From: an uncultured Candidatus Saccharibacteria bacterium
GTDB lineage: Bacteria > Patescibacteriota > Saccharimonadia > Saccharimonadales > Saccharimonadaceae
Direction: 5' to 3'
NCBI GenBank assembly: GCA_937898545.1
Contig: CALEJV010000007.1
Coordinates: forward strand, 1 to 64,000
DNA length: 64,000 nucleotides
Part shown: piece by piece, positions 54,288 through 62,126 of the stretch
How positions within the stretch are numbered: position 1 is the stretch's first letter
Layout: every line of letters begins with the position of its first letter
The notes under the pieces: model-generated
Databases searched by the model: none
The model's input: only the letters and a program-made list of their open reading frames with translations
What the model was told of the DNA's origin: nothing
Position numbers and translations under genes: made by a program

Positions 54288-54316
54288 TTGACAAACAAGA
54301 CGCGATTTGCTAGAGT
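54288..54316 (+). promoter_or_regulatory. Promoter of a candidate non-coding RNA
   Basis: TTGACA and TAGAGT with 17-bp spacing; no ORF follows. Confidence 0.6.
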
Positions 54317-54322
54317 AGTGTC

Positions 54323-54555
54323 CTTGGGTCTGGGGTATAGACAATACTACTCTTATCCGGTTTGCTGTCTTGTGACTGTGTGATACCATTGTTTTTTGCG
54401 CTCCGCTTTCTACCGCTTATGCTTCCTCCGACCAAATACTCGCTCTAGGCTCCCAATATTAGAGCGAGTATTTGGGCTGAGGCATCCATACCTCTCGAGA
54501 TGCGAGAGGCGCTCCATCGATGTGGTGCGCTGCGTGGCCACCACCAGACCATCTG
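54323..54555 (+). ncRNA. Candidate structured non-coding RNA
   Basis: Downstream of a good promoter. GGTCTGG (54327-54333) can pair with CCAGACC (54544-54550), enclosing a 15-bp perfect hairpin (CCAAATACTCGCTCT at 54432, partner at 54461-54475), a 7-bp hairpin CCTCTCG/CGAGAGG (54491-54509) and a hairpin GCGCTCCA/TGGTGCGC (54509-54530). No protein frame and no family recognised. It could also be three unrelated hairpins. Confidence 0.4.
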
Positions 54556-54637
54556 CAATCACCTACCACAAGCTATTCATAACAGTGTAGCATGTTTGTT
54601 GCAATTTTGTGCAAAATAAGCAAATAAGTATCAGTCG

Positions 54638-55273
54638 CTAGCGATACATACCACGCTTGCGATTTTGCAAAAATAGCACAAGACTAACGACGAAGGCGAT
54701 GGCATATACGGTGATGAAAAAGGCATAGAGACATAATGAGATAATTGCCTCATGAGAAGGGACATTCCAAAGGTTTGGTGCTATCGCATGAGTTGGCGTG
54801 GTATAGTCTCCGCCAAGCATCCCGATTGTGGCGTGGGCAATCATCTCAAATAGACTAATAATGAGCATGCCACCAGTGACGAATAGCCCCTGCGACATAC
54901 TGCTATCACCCTCCGTTTGCTCTGGTGCAACAATGAGCAGAATCGGCAGTATGCCAAGGTTTACATAAATAATGTAGCTGTACGCTGCGCCAAGAATACC
55001 AAAAATAGCGGCAATGACGATGTATAGTACCAACAGCGCAAATAATAGCCCGGCAGACACCCAGCGGATAACTGCACCAAATGACGAGCCAGTGCGCGGC
55101 ATGGCTGTAGGCGAATAAGCTGGTGGCATTGGCGCTGGTGCGCTTTGTAGCTGCTGAGGTGGCTGTGGGGGGTGTTGTCCGTATGGCTGTGGTGGTTGTT
55201 GCTGGGGATATGGTTGCTGGGTGTACGGCTGAGGCTGCTGAGGTTGCTGTGGATATGGTGAGGAAGGTGTCAT
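54638..55273 (-). CDS. Membrane protein with Pro/Gln-rich cytosolic N-terminus
   Basis: 211 residues from the ATG at 55273. The first 55 residues are a low-complexity Pro, Gln and Tyr tract (repeats of PQQP and PYPQQ). Four TM segments follow at about 70-90, 95-115, 128-150 and 180-205, then a basic tail QNRKRGMYR. The pattern occurs in many Patescibacteria and actinobacterial membrane proteins without assigned function. TATAAT on the minus strand ends 9 bp before the ATG and there is no Shine-Dalgarno. Confidence 0.75.
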   Translation of the reverse strand: MTPSSPYPQQPQQPQPYTQQPYPQQQPPQPYGQHPPQPPQQLQSAPAPMPPAYSPTAMPRTGSSFGAVIRWVSAGLLFALLVLYIVIAAIFGILGAAYSYIIYVNLGILPILLIVAPEQTEGDSSMSQGLFVTGGMLIISLFEMIAHATIGMLGGDYTTPTHAIAPNLWNVPSHEAIISLCLYAFFITVYAIAFVVSLVLFLQNRKRGMYR

Positions 55274-55282
55274 AGTAGATTG

Positions 55283-55288
55283 ATTATA
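55283..55288 (-). promoter_or_regulatory. -10 element of the Pro/Gln-rich membrane protein gene
   Basis: TATAAT on the minus strand, 9 bp before the ATG. Confidence 0.6.
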
Positions 55289-55464
55289 ATACAGAGACAA
55301 GCGATGCGCCAAGCAAAAATAGCCCAATAGCCCAGCCCTAGAGTATCTGTGCTAGCACCAGAGTGGTGAGAGGGATGCAGTGTACTTGAGGGCTGGTTTT
55401 GTGGGCGACACAGCAATTTGCGCAACTTTGCGTGCGATAGAATTGCAAAAATTGTCGCATCTGC

Positions 55465-55470
55465 TATAAT
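55465..55470 (+). promoter_or_regulatory. -10 element of rpsU
   Basis: TATAAT 10 bp before the ATG, with GAGGAG in between; the leader would be only a few nucleotides. Confidence 0.6.
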
Positions 55471-55480
55471 GAGGAGCGAT

Positions 55481-55696
55481 ATGGTACAAGTAACACGAAA
55501 AGACGAGCGCGAGGCGAATGAGAACATCATCCGTCGGTTTAATAGCCGAGTGTTGAAGAGCGGTGTGCTAGCGAAGGCACGGGCATCGATGCGATTTGCC
55601 AAGCCGATCAGCAAGACCGATCGCCGCAAGAAGGCGATTACCCGTCGTCAGCGCAAGGCTGACAAGATGGCCAAAGTTCGCCTGGGGATCCGCTAG
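55481..55696 (+). CDS. rpsU: Small subunit ribosomal protein bS21
   Basis: 71 residues from the ATG at 55481. VQVTRKDEREANENIIRRFNSRVLKSGVL with the basic helical tail KAITRRQRKADKMAKVRL is diagnostic of bS21, which sits on the 30S platform near the anti-Shine-Dalgarno. The longer upstream frame has no similarity. Operon with the yqeY-like gene, with no gap. Confidence 0.92.
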   Translation: MVQVTRKDEREANENIIRRFNSRVLKSGVLAKARASMRFAKPISKTDRRKKAITRRQRKADKMAKVRLGIR

Positions 55697-56155
55697 GTGA
55701 CGACGCTTAAGCAGCGCATCAAAGACGAAATGAAAGCCGCTTTGCTTAGCGGCGATCGTTTTGTTGGTGACACCTTGCGCAACCTTGGTGCTGCTATCCT
55801 TGATGAAGAGGTGAAGCAGGGTGTGCGCGAGACTGGCCTGGACGATGCTGCCGTCGAGCAGGTGATCGTCCGTGAGGTGAAGAAGCGGCGCGATGCCGCA
55901 GCAATCTATCGCACCAATGGTCGCCCTGAACTTGCTGAGCCCGAGGAGCGCGAGATGGCAGTACTCCAGCGCTACCTGCCGCAGCCACTGAGTGATGAGG
56001 AGTTGCAAGCCGTGGTGACCCAGACGATTGCCGAGCTTGGGGTAGATAATCCACGAATGACGGGCCAGGTGATTGGCGCTGTCAAGGCCAAGGTGGGTAA
56101 CCGAGCTGACGGTGGGGCGATCGCTCAACTGGTACAACGTGCCCTTGCCCCGTAG
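55697..56155 (+). CDS. YqeY/GatB-tail domain protein
   Basis: 152 residues starting with GTG immediately after the rpsU stop. LKQRIKDEMKAALLSGD, then LRNLGAAI, VIVREVKKRRDAAAIY and LQRYLPQPLSDEEL match YqeY, which resembles the tail domain of the GatB subunit of tRNA-dependent amidotransferase and may bind tRNA. The rpsU-yqeY order is widely conserved. Confidence 0.92.
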   Translation: MTTLKQRIKDEMKAALLSGDRFVGDTLRNLGAAILDEEVKQGVRETGLDDAAVEQVIVREVKKRRDAAAIYRTNGRPELAEPEEREMAVLQRYLPQPLSDEELQAVVTQTIAELGVDNPRMTGQVIGAVKAKVGNRADGGAIAQLVQRALAP

Positions 56156-56221
56156 TTTTATGACAAGAGCAATAATTTTTCTTAATAATAACGATAACCA
56201 CATAATAACAAGGAGGCACAG

Positions 56222-56773
56222 ATGATTCTTTTGTTTGGCCCAACTGGTGCCGGTAAGAGTATGCAAGGGCAGATGCTGGCAGTACGCCAGGGGTGGAAGT
56301 GGCTCTCGACGGGTGAGATGCTGCGCCAGAGCACCGACCCAGCGGTGATTGCTACACTCAAGGCTGGTGAGCTCGTGAGTGACAAGCTTACCTACCAAGT
56401 CTTCGATCATGCGGTGCAAGAGGCGTATCGCAAGCATTACCAAAATATTATTGTTGATGGATTCCCGCGTACGAAAGAGCAAGCTGCGTGGCTCGATGAC
56501 CATCTCGCGCGTACTGGTGATAACATTGACCTCGTCGTGGTACTGGAAGTGCCTGAGCAGGAAATCATGCGCCGCTTAGCCAAGCGAGGCCGAATGGAGG
56601 ATACACCCGAGACGATTGCGCGCCGCATGGCCATCTACCGCCAAAAGATGTACCCAGTCCTTGGTATCTTTGCTGAGGCTGGAGTGAAAATCATTCACCT
56701 CGACGGGACTGGCACCGCGGGCGAAGTGCACGACCGGATTTATGACGAGGTAATGCACGCATGGCCCAACTAA
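56222..56773 (+). CDS. adk: Adenylate kinase, short-lid form
   Basis: 183 residues. ATP + AMP to 2 ADP. P-loop GPTGAGKS (6-13), AMP-binding TGEMLR, DGFPRTKEQA (near 79) and RLAKRGRMEDTPETIARRM as lid region. The lid is short and has no Cys4 zinc site. AAGGAGG precedes the ATG. Overlaps map by 13 bp; the adk-map order is conserved in ribosomal-protein loci of many bacteria. Confidence 0.95.
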   Translation: MILLFGPTGAGKSMQGQMLAVRQGWKWLSTGEMLRQSTDPAVIATLKAGELVSDKLTYQVFDHAVQEAYRKHYQNIIVDGFPRTKEQAAWLDDHLARTGDNIDLVVVLEVPEQEIMRRLAKRGRMEDTPETIARRMAIYRQKMYPVLGIFAEAGVKIIHLDGTGTAGEVHDRIYDEVMHAWPN

Positions 56774-57531
56774 TTACTGGCATCAAGACACCCGAGCAAC
56801 TCGAGGCAATGCGCGAAGGGGGCAAGCGCTTGGCGCAGATCTTTGCTGATATCCGCCAGTTTGTCCATGCCGGGGTAAGTGAGAAGCAGATCGATGCCTT
56901 TACGGCCGAGCGGATTGCCGCCTATGGTGCTGAGCCAACCTACAAAACCCCAGAGGTGAACTTCCCTGGGGTGATTTGTATTAGCACCAACGAAGCAATC
57001 GTCCATGGCGTACCAAGCGATTATATCTTGCAGCGGGGCGATGTCGTTAGTTTCGATCTCGTCATTACCTACCAGGGAATGAAGACAGATAGCGCCTTTA
57101 CTATGGTGGTGGATGACGCACCCACCGGGGCTATTAAGCACCTACTCCACACTACTGAGCGCAGCCTCTACGCTGGCATTGATGCGATCAAAGGGCCAGT
57201 CCGGACGGGCGACATTGGCGCAGCGGTGGAAGCTGTGCTGCAAAAGGGCCGCCTTGGGATTATCCGCGAGCTGGTGGGGCACGGTGTGGGCCTCGAGATG
57301 CACATGCCGCCCGATGTGCCCAACTATGGCCGCAAAGGCACTGGCCCGCTGCTCCAGCCTGGTGATACCATTGCCATCGAGCCGATGGCTACCCTAGGTG
57401 GCGGCGCCATCTACAGCGACACCGCTGGCGACGGCTGGACGATCTATAGCCGCGACGGCAGCCTGGCTGCCCACTTCGAGCACACTGTCCTCATCACCGA
57501 GACAGGGGCGGAGATTATGACGAAGCTGTAG
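56761..57531 (+). CDS. map: Methionine aminopeptidase, type I
   Basis: 256 residues. Removes N-terminal Met after deformylation. IKTPEQLEAMREGGK opening, VHGVPSD with the substrate His, FDLVITYQGMKTDSAFTM with two Asp ligands, GHGVGLEMH with His, IEPMATLG and FEHTVLIT with two Glu ligands. Together with def and fmt in this window it completes N-terminal Met processing. Confidence 0.96.
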   Translation: MAQLITGIKTPEQLEAMREGGKRLAQIFADIRQFVHAGVSEKQIDAFTAERIAAYGAEPTYKTPEVNFPGVICISTNEAIVHGVPSDYILQRGDVVSFDLVITYQGMKTDSAFTMVVDDAPTGAIKHLLHTTERSLYAGIDAIKGPVRTGDIGAAVEAVLQKGRLGIIRELVGHGVGLEMHMPPDVPNYGRKGTGPLLQPGDTIAIEPMATLGGGAIYSDTAGDGWTIYSRDGSLAAHFEHTVLITETGAEIMTKL

Positions 57532-57564
57532 AGTGTTGATTTGCCAACACAGTACCAGGTCTAG

Positions 57565-57600
57565 AAACTCGTCAGGATAATGAATGACGAGTTTATGCTA
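57565..57600. terminator. Hairpin after map
   Basis: Perfect 10-bp AAACTCGTCA/TGACGAGTTT; short T-run. Confidence 0.7.
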
Positions 57601-57638
57601 TACTAAGCATACATTAAAGTAACTACAGAGGTATAGAT

Positions 57639-58154
57639 ATGGCGACAGACAAGACAACAATACCAACACCGCGCACGCTAAAGATGTGGTTTAATGTAGA
57701 AAAGGTCAACACTGAGTGTGATCTTGTGATCGATGGCCTAGATGATAGCGGTAAGTTTATTTATGTACCATTTACAAATTGGTATAGCTTAACTAATCCT
57801 GAAGATATGCATCGTCTCTTTACGAGAGACCTTAGTCCTGGCTTTTTCCCGTATGGCTTTGCAGCAGGGACATTCGAGCTTGAGCAGTGGTATGTTCAAA
57901 TTGCCTTCCGCCCAATTGATAGAACTATAGATAAATATAGTGCTGTATCAGTTGTCTATATGACGGTTGTTGGCGATGGAGTTAGGGATGATGGTATCTG
58001 GGATGTACCGGTTGACCCCGAACAGGTGCGCAAAGAGTACTGCCGTGCCTTTCAGAAATTCTATAAAGAGAGACATGAGGAGCTTGCTAAGGAAGGGGTT
58101 CGACTCGGAGAGGATGATTTTTGGGGTAATAGCGATTACCCTTTGCATGATTAA
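57639..58154 (+). CDS. Protein of unknown function
   Basis: 171 residues, soluble and rich in aromatic residues (MWFNVEKV, NWYSLTNP, LEQWYVQIAF). C-terminal helix YCRAFQKFYKERHEELAKEG. AT-richer than adk and map upstream, and codon use differs. Not recognised. Lies between map and ftsA. Confidence 0.6.
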   Translation: MATDKTTIPTPRTLKMWFNVEKVNTECDLVIDGLDDSGKFIYVPFTNWYSLTNPEDMHRLFTRDLSPGFFPYGFAAGTFELEQWYVQIAFRPIDRTIDKYSAVSVVYMTVVGDGVRDDGIWDVPVDPEQVRKEYCRAFQKFYKERHEELAKEGVRLGEDDFWGNSDYPLHD

Positions 58155-58170
58155 GATTTGTCCTCCCATA

Positions 58171-58200
58171 TTGTACAAGACACAGCATAACCTGTATAAT
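58171..58200 (+). promoter_or_regulatory. ftsA promoter (leaderless)
   Basis: TTGTAC and TATAAT with 18-bp spacing; the -10 ends 6 bp before the ATG. Confidence 0.75.
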
Positions 58201-58206
58201 GGTACT

Positions 58207-59445
58207 ATGCATGAAAATTCTCAATACGCAGTAGGAATAGATGTCGGGACGACGACGATTCGATGCGTGGTGGGGCATATGAATCCAGAGACAGGCACGC
58301 CGACGATTGTTGGCGTAGGGCAGGCACCGAACAGTGGTATGCGCAAGGGTATGGTGGTCAATCTCAGTGGCCCGGCCCGCACGATCGACGAAGCGCTGGG
58401 CGAGGCCGAGCGGATGAGTGGCTACGAAGTCAACAGTGCGACGGTGAGTGTCAATGGTGCGCACATTACCAGCACTCGTGCCACTGGGATGATTGCCGTG
58501 GGCACGATCGATCACGAGATTAATGATGATGATGTGGCACGCATCGAAGAAGTTGCCACAACAGGCAAAGTACAGGCCAACCGCGAGATCCTCGAGGTCG
58601 TGCCGCATAGTTATACACTTGATGGCCAAGCGGGCATCAAAGACCCACTGGGCATGACGGGCACGCGGCTGGAGATTGATGCCAATGTCGTCTCGGCTTT
58701 AGCGCCCTATGTGGCGAATTTGCAAAAAGCGGTGGAGATGGCGACCGTTCACCCTCATGCCATTACACCAGCGGTATTGGGGGCGGCTAAGGCAGTGCTG
58801 AATGAGCGGCAGATCGAAAGCGGTGTGGCAGTGGTCGACCTTGGTGGAGCAACGACCAGTGTGGCAGTCTTCGAAGAGGGGGACTTGCAGTATGTTGGTG
58901 TCATTCCAATGGGTAGTGTGAATGTCACGAACGACCTCGCTATTGGCCTCAAAACTGACCCTGATGTCGCAGAATTGGTCAAAGTCAAGCATGCTGCGGC
59001 CGGCATCAAGGCAAGCGACGCGGTGGCCAAGGTGCGGCGCGATAAGGAATCGTACGAGTTTGCGACTGAGGAGATTGACGAGATTGTTGATGCCCGGCTG
59101 GAGGAGATCTTTGAGGCAGTACAGAAGGAACTCAAGAAAGCAGGCCGGGCTGGCAAGCTGCCCAGTGGTGTTGTGCTGACCGGTGGCATGGCCCAGATGC
59201 GTGGCATGGCGAGCTATGCCAGGGAGCAGCTGGGAGTAGCCGCTCGGGTAGGCCGACCAACTGGCTTTACGAGCGGGGTGGCTGACCAGATAGAAAAGCC
59301 GCAGTTCGCCACCGCAGTCGGCCTGATGCTCGCCGATAGCGAAGGTGGTCAGCAGCCCACCCAGGCCTATACCAACAGTGGTACAGCGCATGCCAAGGGT
59401 GCACTGAGCTGGCTACGTCGGCTGCTGGGAGGGCTCAAGGCCTAG
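58207..59445 (+). CDS. ftsA: Cell division protein FtsA
   Basis: 412 residues from the ATG at 58207. Actin-like protein that tethers FtsZ to the membrane. YAVGIDVGTTTIRCVVG is the phosphate 1 motif, VVDLGGATTSVAVF phosphate 2, and VVLTGGMAQMRGM the adenosine motif. The 1C domain is at about 85-165. The C-terminal amphipathic helix (SWLRRLLGGLKA) fits a membrane-targeting sequence. The longer frame upstream overlaps the unknown gene and is not used. Directly followed by ftsZ. Confidence 0.95.
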   Translation: MHENSQYAVGIDVGTTTIRCVVGHMNPETGTPTIVGVGQAPNSGMRKGMVVNLSGPARTIDEALGEAERMSGYEVNSATVSVNGAHITSTRATGMIAVGTIDHEINDDDVARIEEVATTGKVQANREILEVVPHSYTLDGQAGIKDPLGMTGTRLEIDANVVSALAPYVANLQKAVEMATVHPHAITPAVLGAAKAVLNERQIESGVAVVDLGGATTSVAVFEEGDLQYVGVIPMGSVNVTNDLAIGLKTDPDVAELVKVKHAAAGIKASDAVAKVRRDKESYEFATEEIDEIVDARLEEIFEAVQKELKKAGRAGKLPSGVVLTGGMAQMRGMASYAREQLGVAARVGRPTGFTSGVADQIEKPQFATAVGLMLADSEGGQQPTQAYTNSGTAHAKGALSWLRRLLGGLKA

Positions 59446-59517
59446 AATCATACCGATGAGGATGATATACTAAATGGTAATGGTAAAGTTGATAGTTGCA
59501 CAAGGGGAGAAACGTGA

Positions 59518-60699
59518 ATGCCGGAAGTAAAACCAAGCGAGATCCAAACCTTTGCTAGTATCAAAGTCGTTGGCGTCGGTGGCGCTGGTGGGTCTGCTGT
59601 TAATCGAATGAAAGACGCTGGCCTAGCTGGTGTGCAGTTCATTGCTATGAACACCGATGCTCAGGCGCTGCATAATTCGCAAGCTGATATTAAGATTCAT
59701 CTTGGACACAACACCACCAATGGTCTTGGTGCTGGTGCTGACCCCAGTGTAGGTGAGGCTGCGGCACGTGAGTCTCTCGACGAGATTCGTCAGGCGCTTG
59801 AGGGGGCAGATATGATCTTCGTGACGATTGGTGCTGGTGGTGGCACAGGCTCGGGGGCTGGCCACGTGGTAGCAGAAGTAGCGCGTGATCTCGGTATTCT
59901 TTGTGTGGGCGTAGCTACCAAGCCTTTTACCTTTGAAGGCGAGAAGCGGCGCATCAATGCCGAGTGGGCTATCAAGCAGTTGGGGCGGCAAGTCGATACA
60001 CTCATTACTATCCCCAACGATCGCTTACTTGACACGATTGACCGCCGGACGCCACTCCTTGAGACCTTCAAAATTGCCGATGATGTGCTGCGCCAAGGTG
60101 TGCAGGGAATATCGGAGTTGATTACCGAGCATGGGCTGATTAACTTGGACTTTGCGGACGTCAAGGCAATTATGAGCAGTGCTGGTAGTGCATTGATGGG
60201 GATCGGCCGGGCTAGTGGCGAAGACCGAGCTCAGATGGCAGCCCAGCAGGCAATTGATTCGCCACTGATTGAGGTGTCGATCAACGGTGCCAAGGGCGTA
60301 CTCTTCAATGTGACGGGTGGCTACGATATGAGTATGGCCGAGATTCAAGAAGCAGCTGAGATTATCACTGGTGCGGTGTCGTCCGATGCCAACATTATCT
60401 TTGGTGCGACGCTCAAGCCCGAGCTGGAGGATGAGCTGATTATTACCGTTATCGCGACTGGCTTTGACAGTGATTCGTTCTTTGATGACGACGAACCAAG
60501 CGATGCCGAAGATGACGAAGAGTCGGCCGAGACGGTTGACGAAGCAGTCGATAGTGTCGATATGGCCATCGACCCCGAGGCGGCTGCTCACTTTGCCCAG
60601 GAGAATGAGACGAATATTTGGGATCAATCGATGGATGACGATGAGGATGATACCCCAGCCTTCTTGCGTCGACGCCGCAAAAAGGAGGCGGACGCGTGA
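59518..60699 (+). CDS. ftsZ: Cell division protein FtsZ
   Basis: 393 residues. Tubulin-like GTPase forming the division ring. VVGVGGAGGSAVNRM opens the fold, GGGTGSGAG (near 108) is the tubulin signature with Ser in place of the usual Thr at the sixth position, and the T7 loop reads NLDFADVKAIM. Then an acidic linker (about 320-385) and a short C-terminal basic segment FLRRRRKKE, which may serve as the FtsA-binding tail. AAGGGGAG precedes the ATG. nrdR-like overlaps by 4 bp. Confidence 0.97.
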   Translation: MPEVKPSEIQTFASIKVVGVGGAGGSAVNRMKDAGLAGVQFIAMNTDAQALHNSQADIKIHLGHNTTNGLGAGADPSVGEAAARESLDEIRQALEGADMIFVTIGAGGGTGSGAGHVVAEVARDLGILCVGVATKPFTFEGEKRRINAEWAIKQLGRQVDTLITIPNDRLLDTIDRRTPLLETFKIADDVLRQGVQGISELITEHGLINLDFADVKAIMSSAGSALMGIGRASGEDRAQMAAQQAIDSPLIEVSINGAKGVLFNVTGGYDMSMAEIQEAAEIITGAVSSDANIIFGATLKPELEDELIITVIATGFDSDSFFDDDEPSDAEDDEESAETVDEAVDSVDMAIDPEAAAHFAQENETNIWDQSMDDDEDDTPAFLRRRRKKEADA

Positions 60700-61166
60700 C
60701 AACCCATCGCGACAAGATTGGCAACAGCCGCGTGTTAGAATCGCGTGAGTCAGCTGATGGCGTGACGATTCGCCGCCGCCGCGAGACTCCTGATGGACAC
60801 CGCTTTACTACCTATGAGCGGATCGAATACCCAACGATTGCAGTGCTTAAGCGAACGGGATCGCGCGAGCTCTTTGATCGAGCTAAGCTCCGCGCCTCGG
60901 TGCGCCGCTCGGTCGGTAAGTTCTTCAAATCGGAGCTAGAGCTGGAAGCAATTATTGATGCAGTGGAGGACCGGATCCACGATGCGGGCGAGAATGAGAT
61001 TGAGTCGCGCGTGATTGGTGGCTTCGTGCTCGATGAGCTCGCAGCGCGTAATGAAGTGGCGTATGTGCGCTTTGCGAGCGTGTTTTATAAATTTAAGACG
61101 CTGGACGATTTCGTTAAGATACTAGAGCAGCGTCGGAGTGCTAAACAGCAAGAAAAACAGAGGTAA
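60696..61166 (+). CDS. nrdR: NrdR-like repressor without zinc-ribbon cysteines
   Basis: 156 residues starting with GTG, overlapping the ftsZ stop (GTGA). NrdR binds ATP/dATP and represses ribonucleotide reductase genes. The N-terminal part aligns with the zinc ribbon (SRVLESRESADGVTIRRRRE, then GHRFTTYERIEYP), but all four Cys are gone (the CPxC and CxxC pairs are replaced or shortened). The ATP-cone follows from about 50: VLKRTGSRELFDRAKLRASVRR and YVRFASVFYKFKTLDDFVKIL. It may still bind DNA through the RRRR segment, or act as an ATP-sensing protein. No ribonucleotide reductase gene in this window. Confidence 0.85.
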   Translation: MTTHRDKIGNSRVLESRESADGVTIRRRRETPDGHRFTTYERIEYPTIAVLKRTGSRELFDRAKLRASVRRSVGKFFKSELELEAIIDAVEDRIHDAGENEIESRVIGGFVLDELAARNEVAYVRFASVFYKFKTLDDFVKILEQRRSAKQQEKQR

Positions 61167-61171
61167 AATAT

Positions 61172-61432
61172 ATGCGTGTCCTCATCATCTACCGAACAGA
61201 AAGCGACTATGCGCGCCGTGTCTTCGATTATCTGCGCGACTTTAGTCGGCGCACAGGTCATGCCATTGAGGAATTTGACCCAGATACACGTGAGGGGCAG
61301 TCGCTCTGTCGCACGTACGACATTGTAGAGTACCCCACTATCCTTGCCTTGGCGGATAACGGCCAAGTGCTGGGCATGTGGCGCGGCCTGCCGCTGCCAA
61401 CTATCGACGAAGTGGGGTACTATGCCCGCTAA
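61172..61432 (+). CDS. Thioredoxin-fold protein without the CxxC motif
   Basis: 86 residues. VLIIYRTESDYARRVFDYL, EEFDPDTREGQSLCRTYDI and VEYPTILALADNGQVLGMWRG give a thioredoxin-like beta-alpha-beta pattern with the cis-Pro segment EYPT, but the CxxC site at the start of the first helix is missing (TESD there). One Cys remains (near 45). It overlaps the VKOR gene by 11 bp, so the pair probably acts together, possibly as a scaffold rather than a redox enzyme. Confidence 0.7.
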   Translation: MRVLIIYRTESDYARRVFDYLRDFSRRTGHAIEEFDPDTREGQSLCRTYDIVEYPTILALADNGQVLGMWRGLPLPTIDEVGYYAR

Positions 61433-62066
61433 AACACCCAAAGCACACACCGCGACCACTGTGGTGGTGGATGATGTGAGCCCCACACCATGGCTCCGTC
61501 GCCCTGGCATGGCGGCATTGCTGGCGGCAGCTTTGGGCAGTGGCCTGGGGCTTGTGGCATCCTTTGTTCTCTCGCTTGAGACACTGCATTTAGCGCAGCA
61601 CCCAGGTGGGGCGCTCAATTGCGACGTCAATGCTGTGCTGAGCTGCTCCACAGTAGCACAGCATTGGTCGGCGACGGTGTTTGGCTTCCCCAACAGCTTC
61701 GTTGGTATGATGGCCATGCCAGTGATGATAACGGTAGTGGTAGCACTGCTGGCTGGGGCACGTCTGCCGCGCTGGTTTGTGCGGAGTGCCTGGGGCGGCG
61801 CTGTGCTGGGGATGATTTTTGCACTGTGGATGTTTTATATGAGCTTCGCCGTTATTCGCGTGCTGTGCCCGTGGTGTCTAACACTTGATGTTGGTATGCT
61901 GCTGATCTTCTTTGGGATGACGCGCTACTGCATTGAGGCCGGGGTGATTGGTGGGGAGCGCACCAAGCGCTTTGCTCGCCATGGCTACGACGTGCTGTGC
62001 GGCGTGAGTGTGCTGGTGCTGGCGGTGGCGCTGATTATTGTCAAGTTTGGCGCGGAGCTACTATAG
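61422..62066 (+). CDS. Vitamin K epoxide reductase (VKOR) family membrane protein
   Basis: 214 residues from the ATG at 61422. Four to five TM helices (about 33-55, 85-112, 122-145, 152-170, 190-212). C67 and C75 in the first extracellular loop and the CPWC pair C149/C152 are the four conserved redox cysteines. Family members re-oxidise a DsbA-like partner using quinone and so drive disulfide formation outside the membrane. The usual secreted thioredoxin partner is not seen; the upstream small thioredoxin-like protein lacks its active site. Terminator follows. Confidence 0.88.
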   Translation: MPAKTPKAHTATTVVVDDVSPTPWLRRPGMAALLAAALGSGLGLVASFVLSLETLHLAQHPGGALNCDVNAVLSCSTVAQHWSATVFGFPNSFVGMMAMPVMITVVVALLAGARLPRWFVRSAWGGAVLGMIFALWMFYMSFAVIRVLCPWCLTLDVGMLLIFFGMTRYCIEAGVIGGERTKRFARHGYDVLCGVSVLVLAVALIIVKFGAELL

Positions 62067-62099
62067 ATAAAGTCGTTTTTTGTACGGTAAATATTGTCG

Positions 62100-62126
62100 A
62101 GCTTGTCAGGATTGGCAAGCTTTTTA
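62100..62126 (+). terminator. Terminator after the VKOR gene
   Basis: AGCTTGTC/GGCAAGCT with a 6-nt loop and five T. Confidence 0.85.

Noticed and set aside
54400..54460. Minus-strand resemblance to the SRP RNA core (GGTCGGAGGAAGCA)
   Set aside because: The GGAA tetraloop stem is one base pair short, the asymmetric loop does not fit, and the flanking helices are absent.
57967..58206. An 80-residue N-terminal extension of FtsA
   Set aside because: It overlaps the preceding gene in another frame and shows no FtsA similarity; a promoter lies directly before the ATG at 58207.
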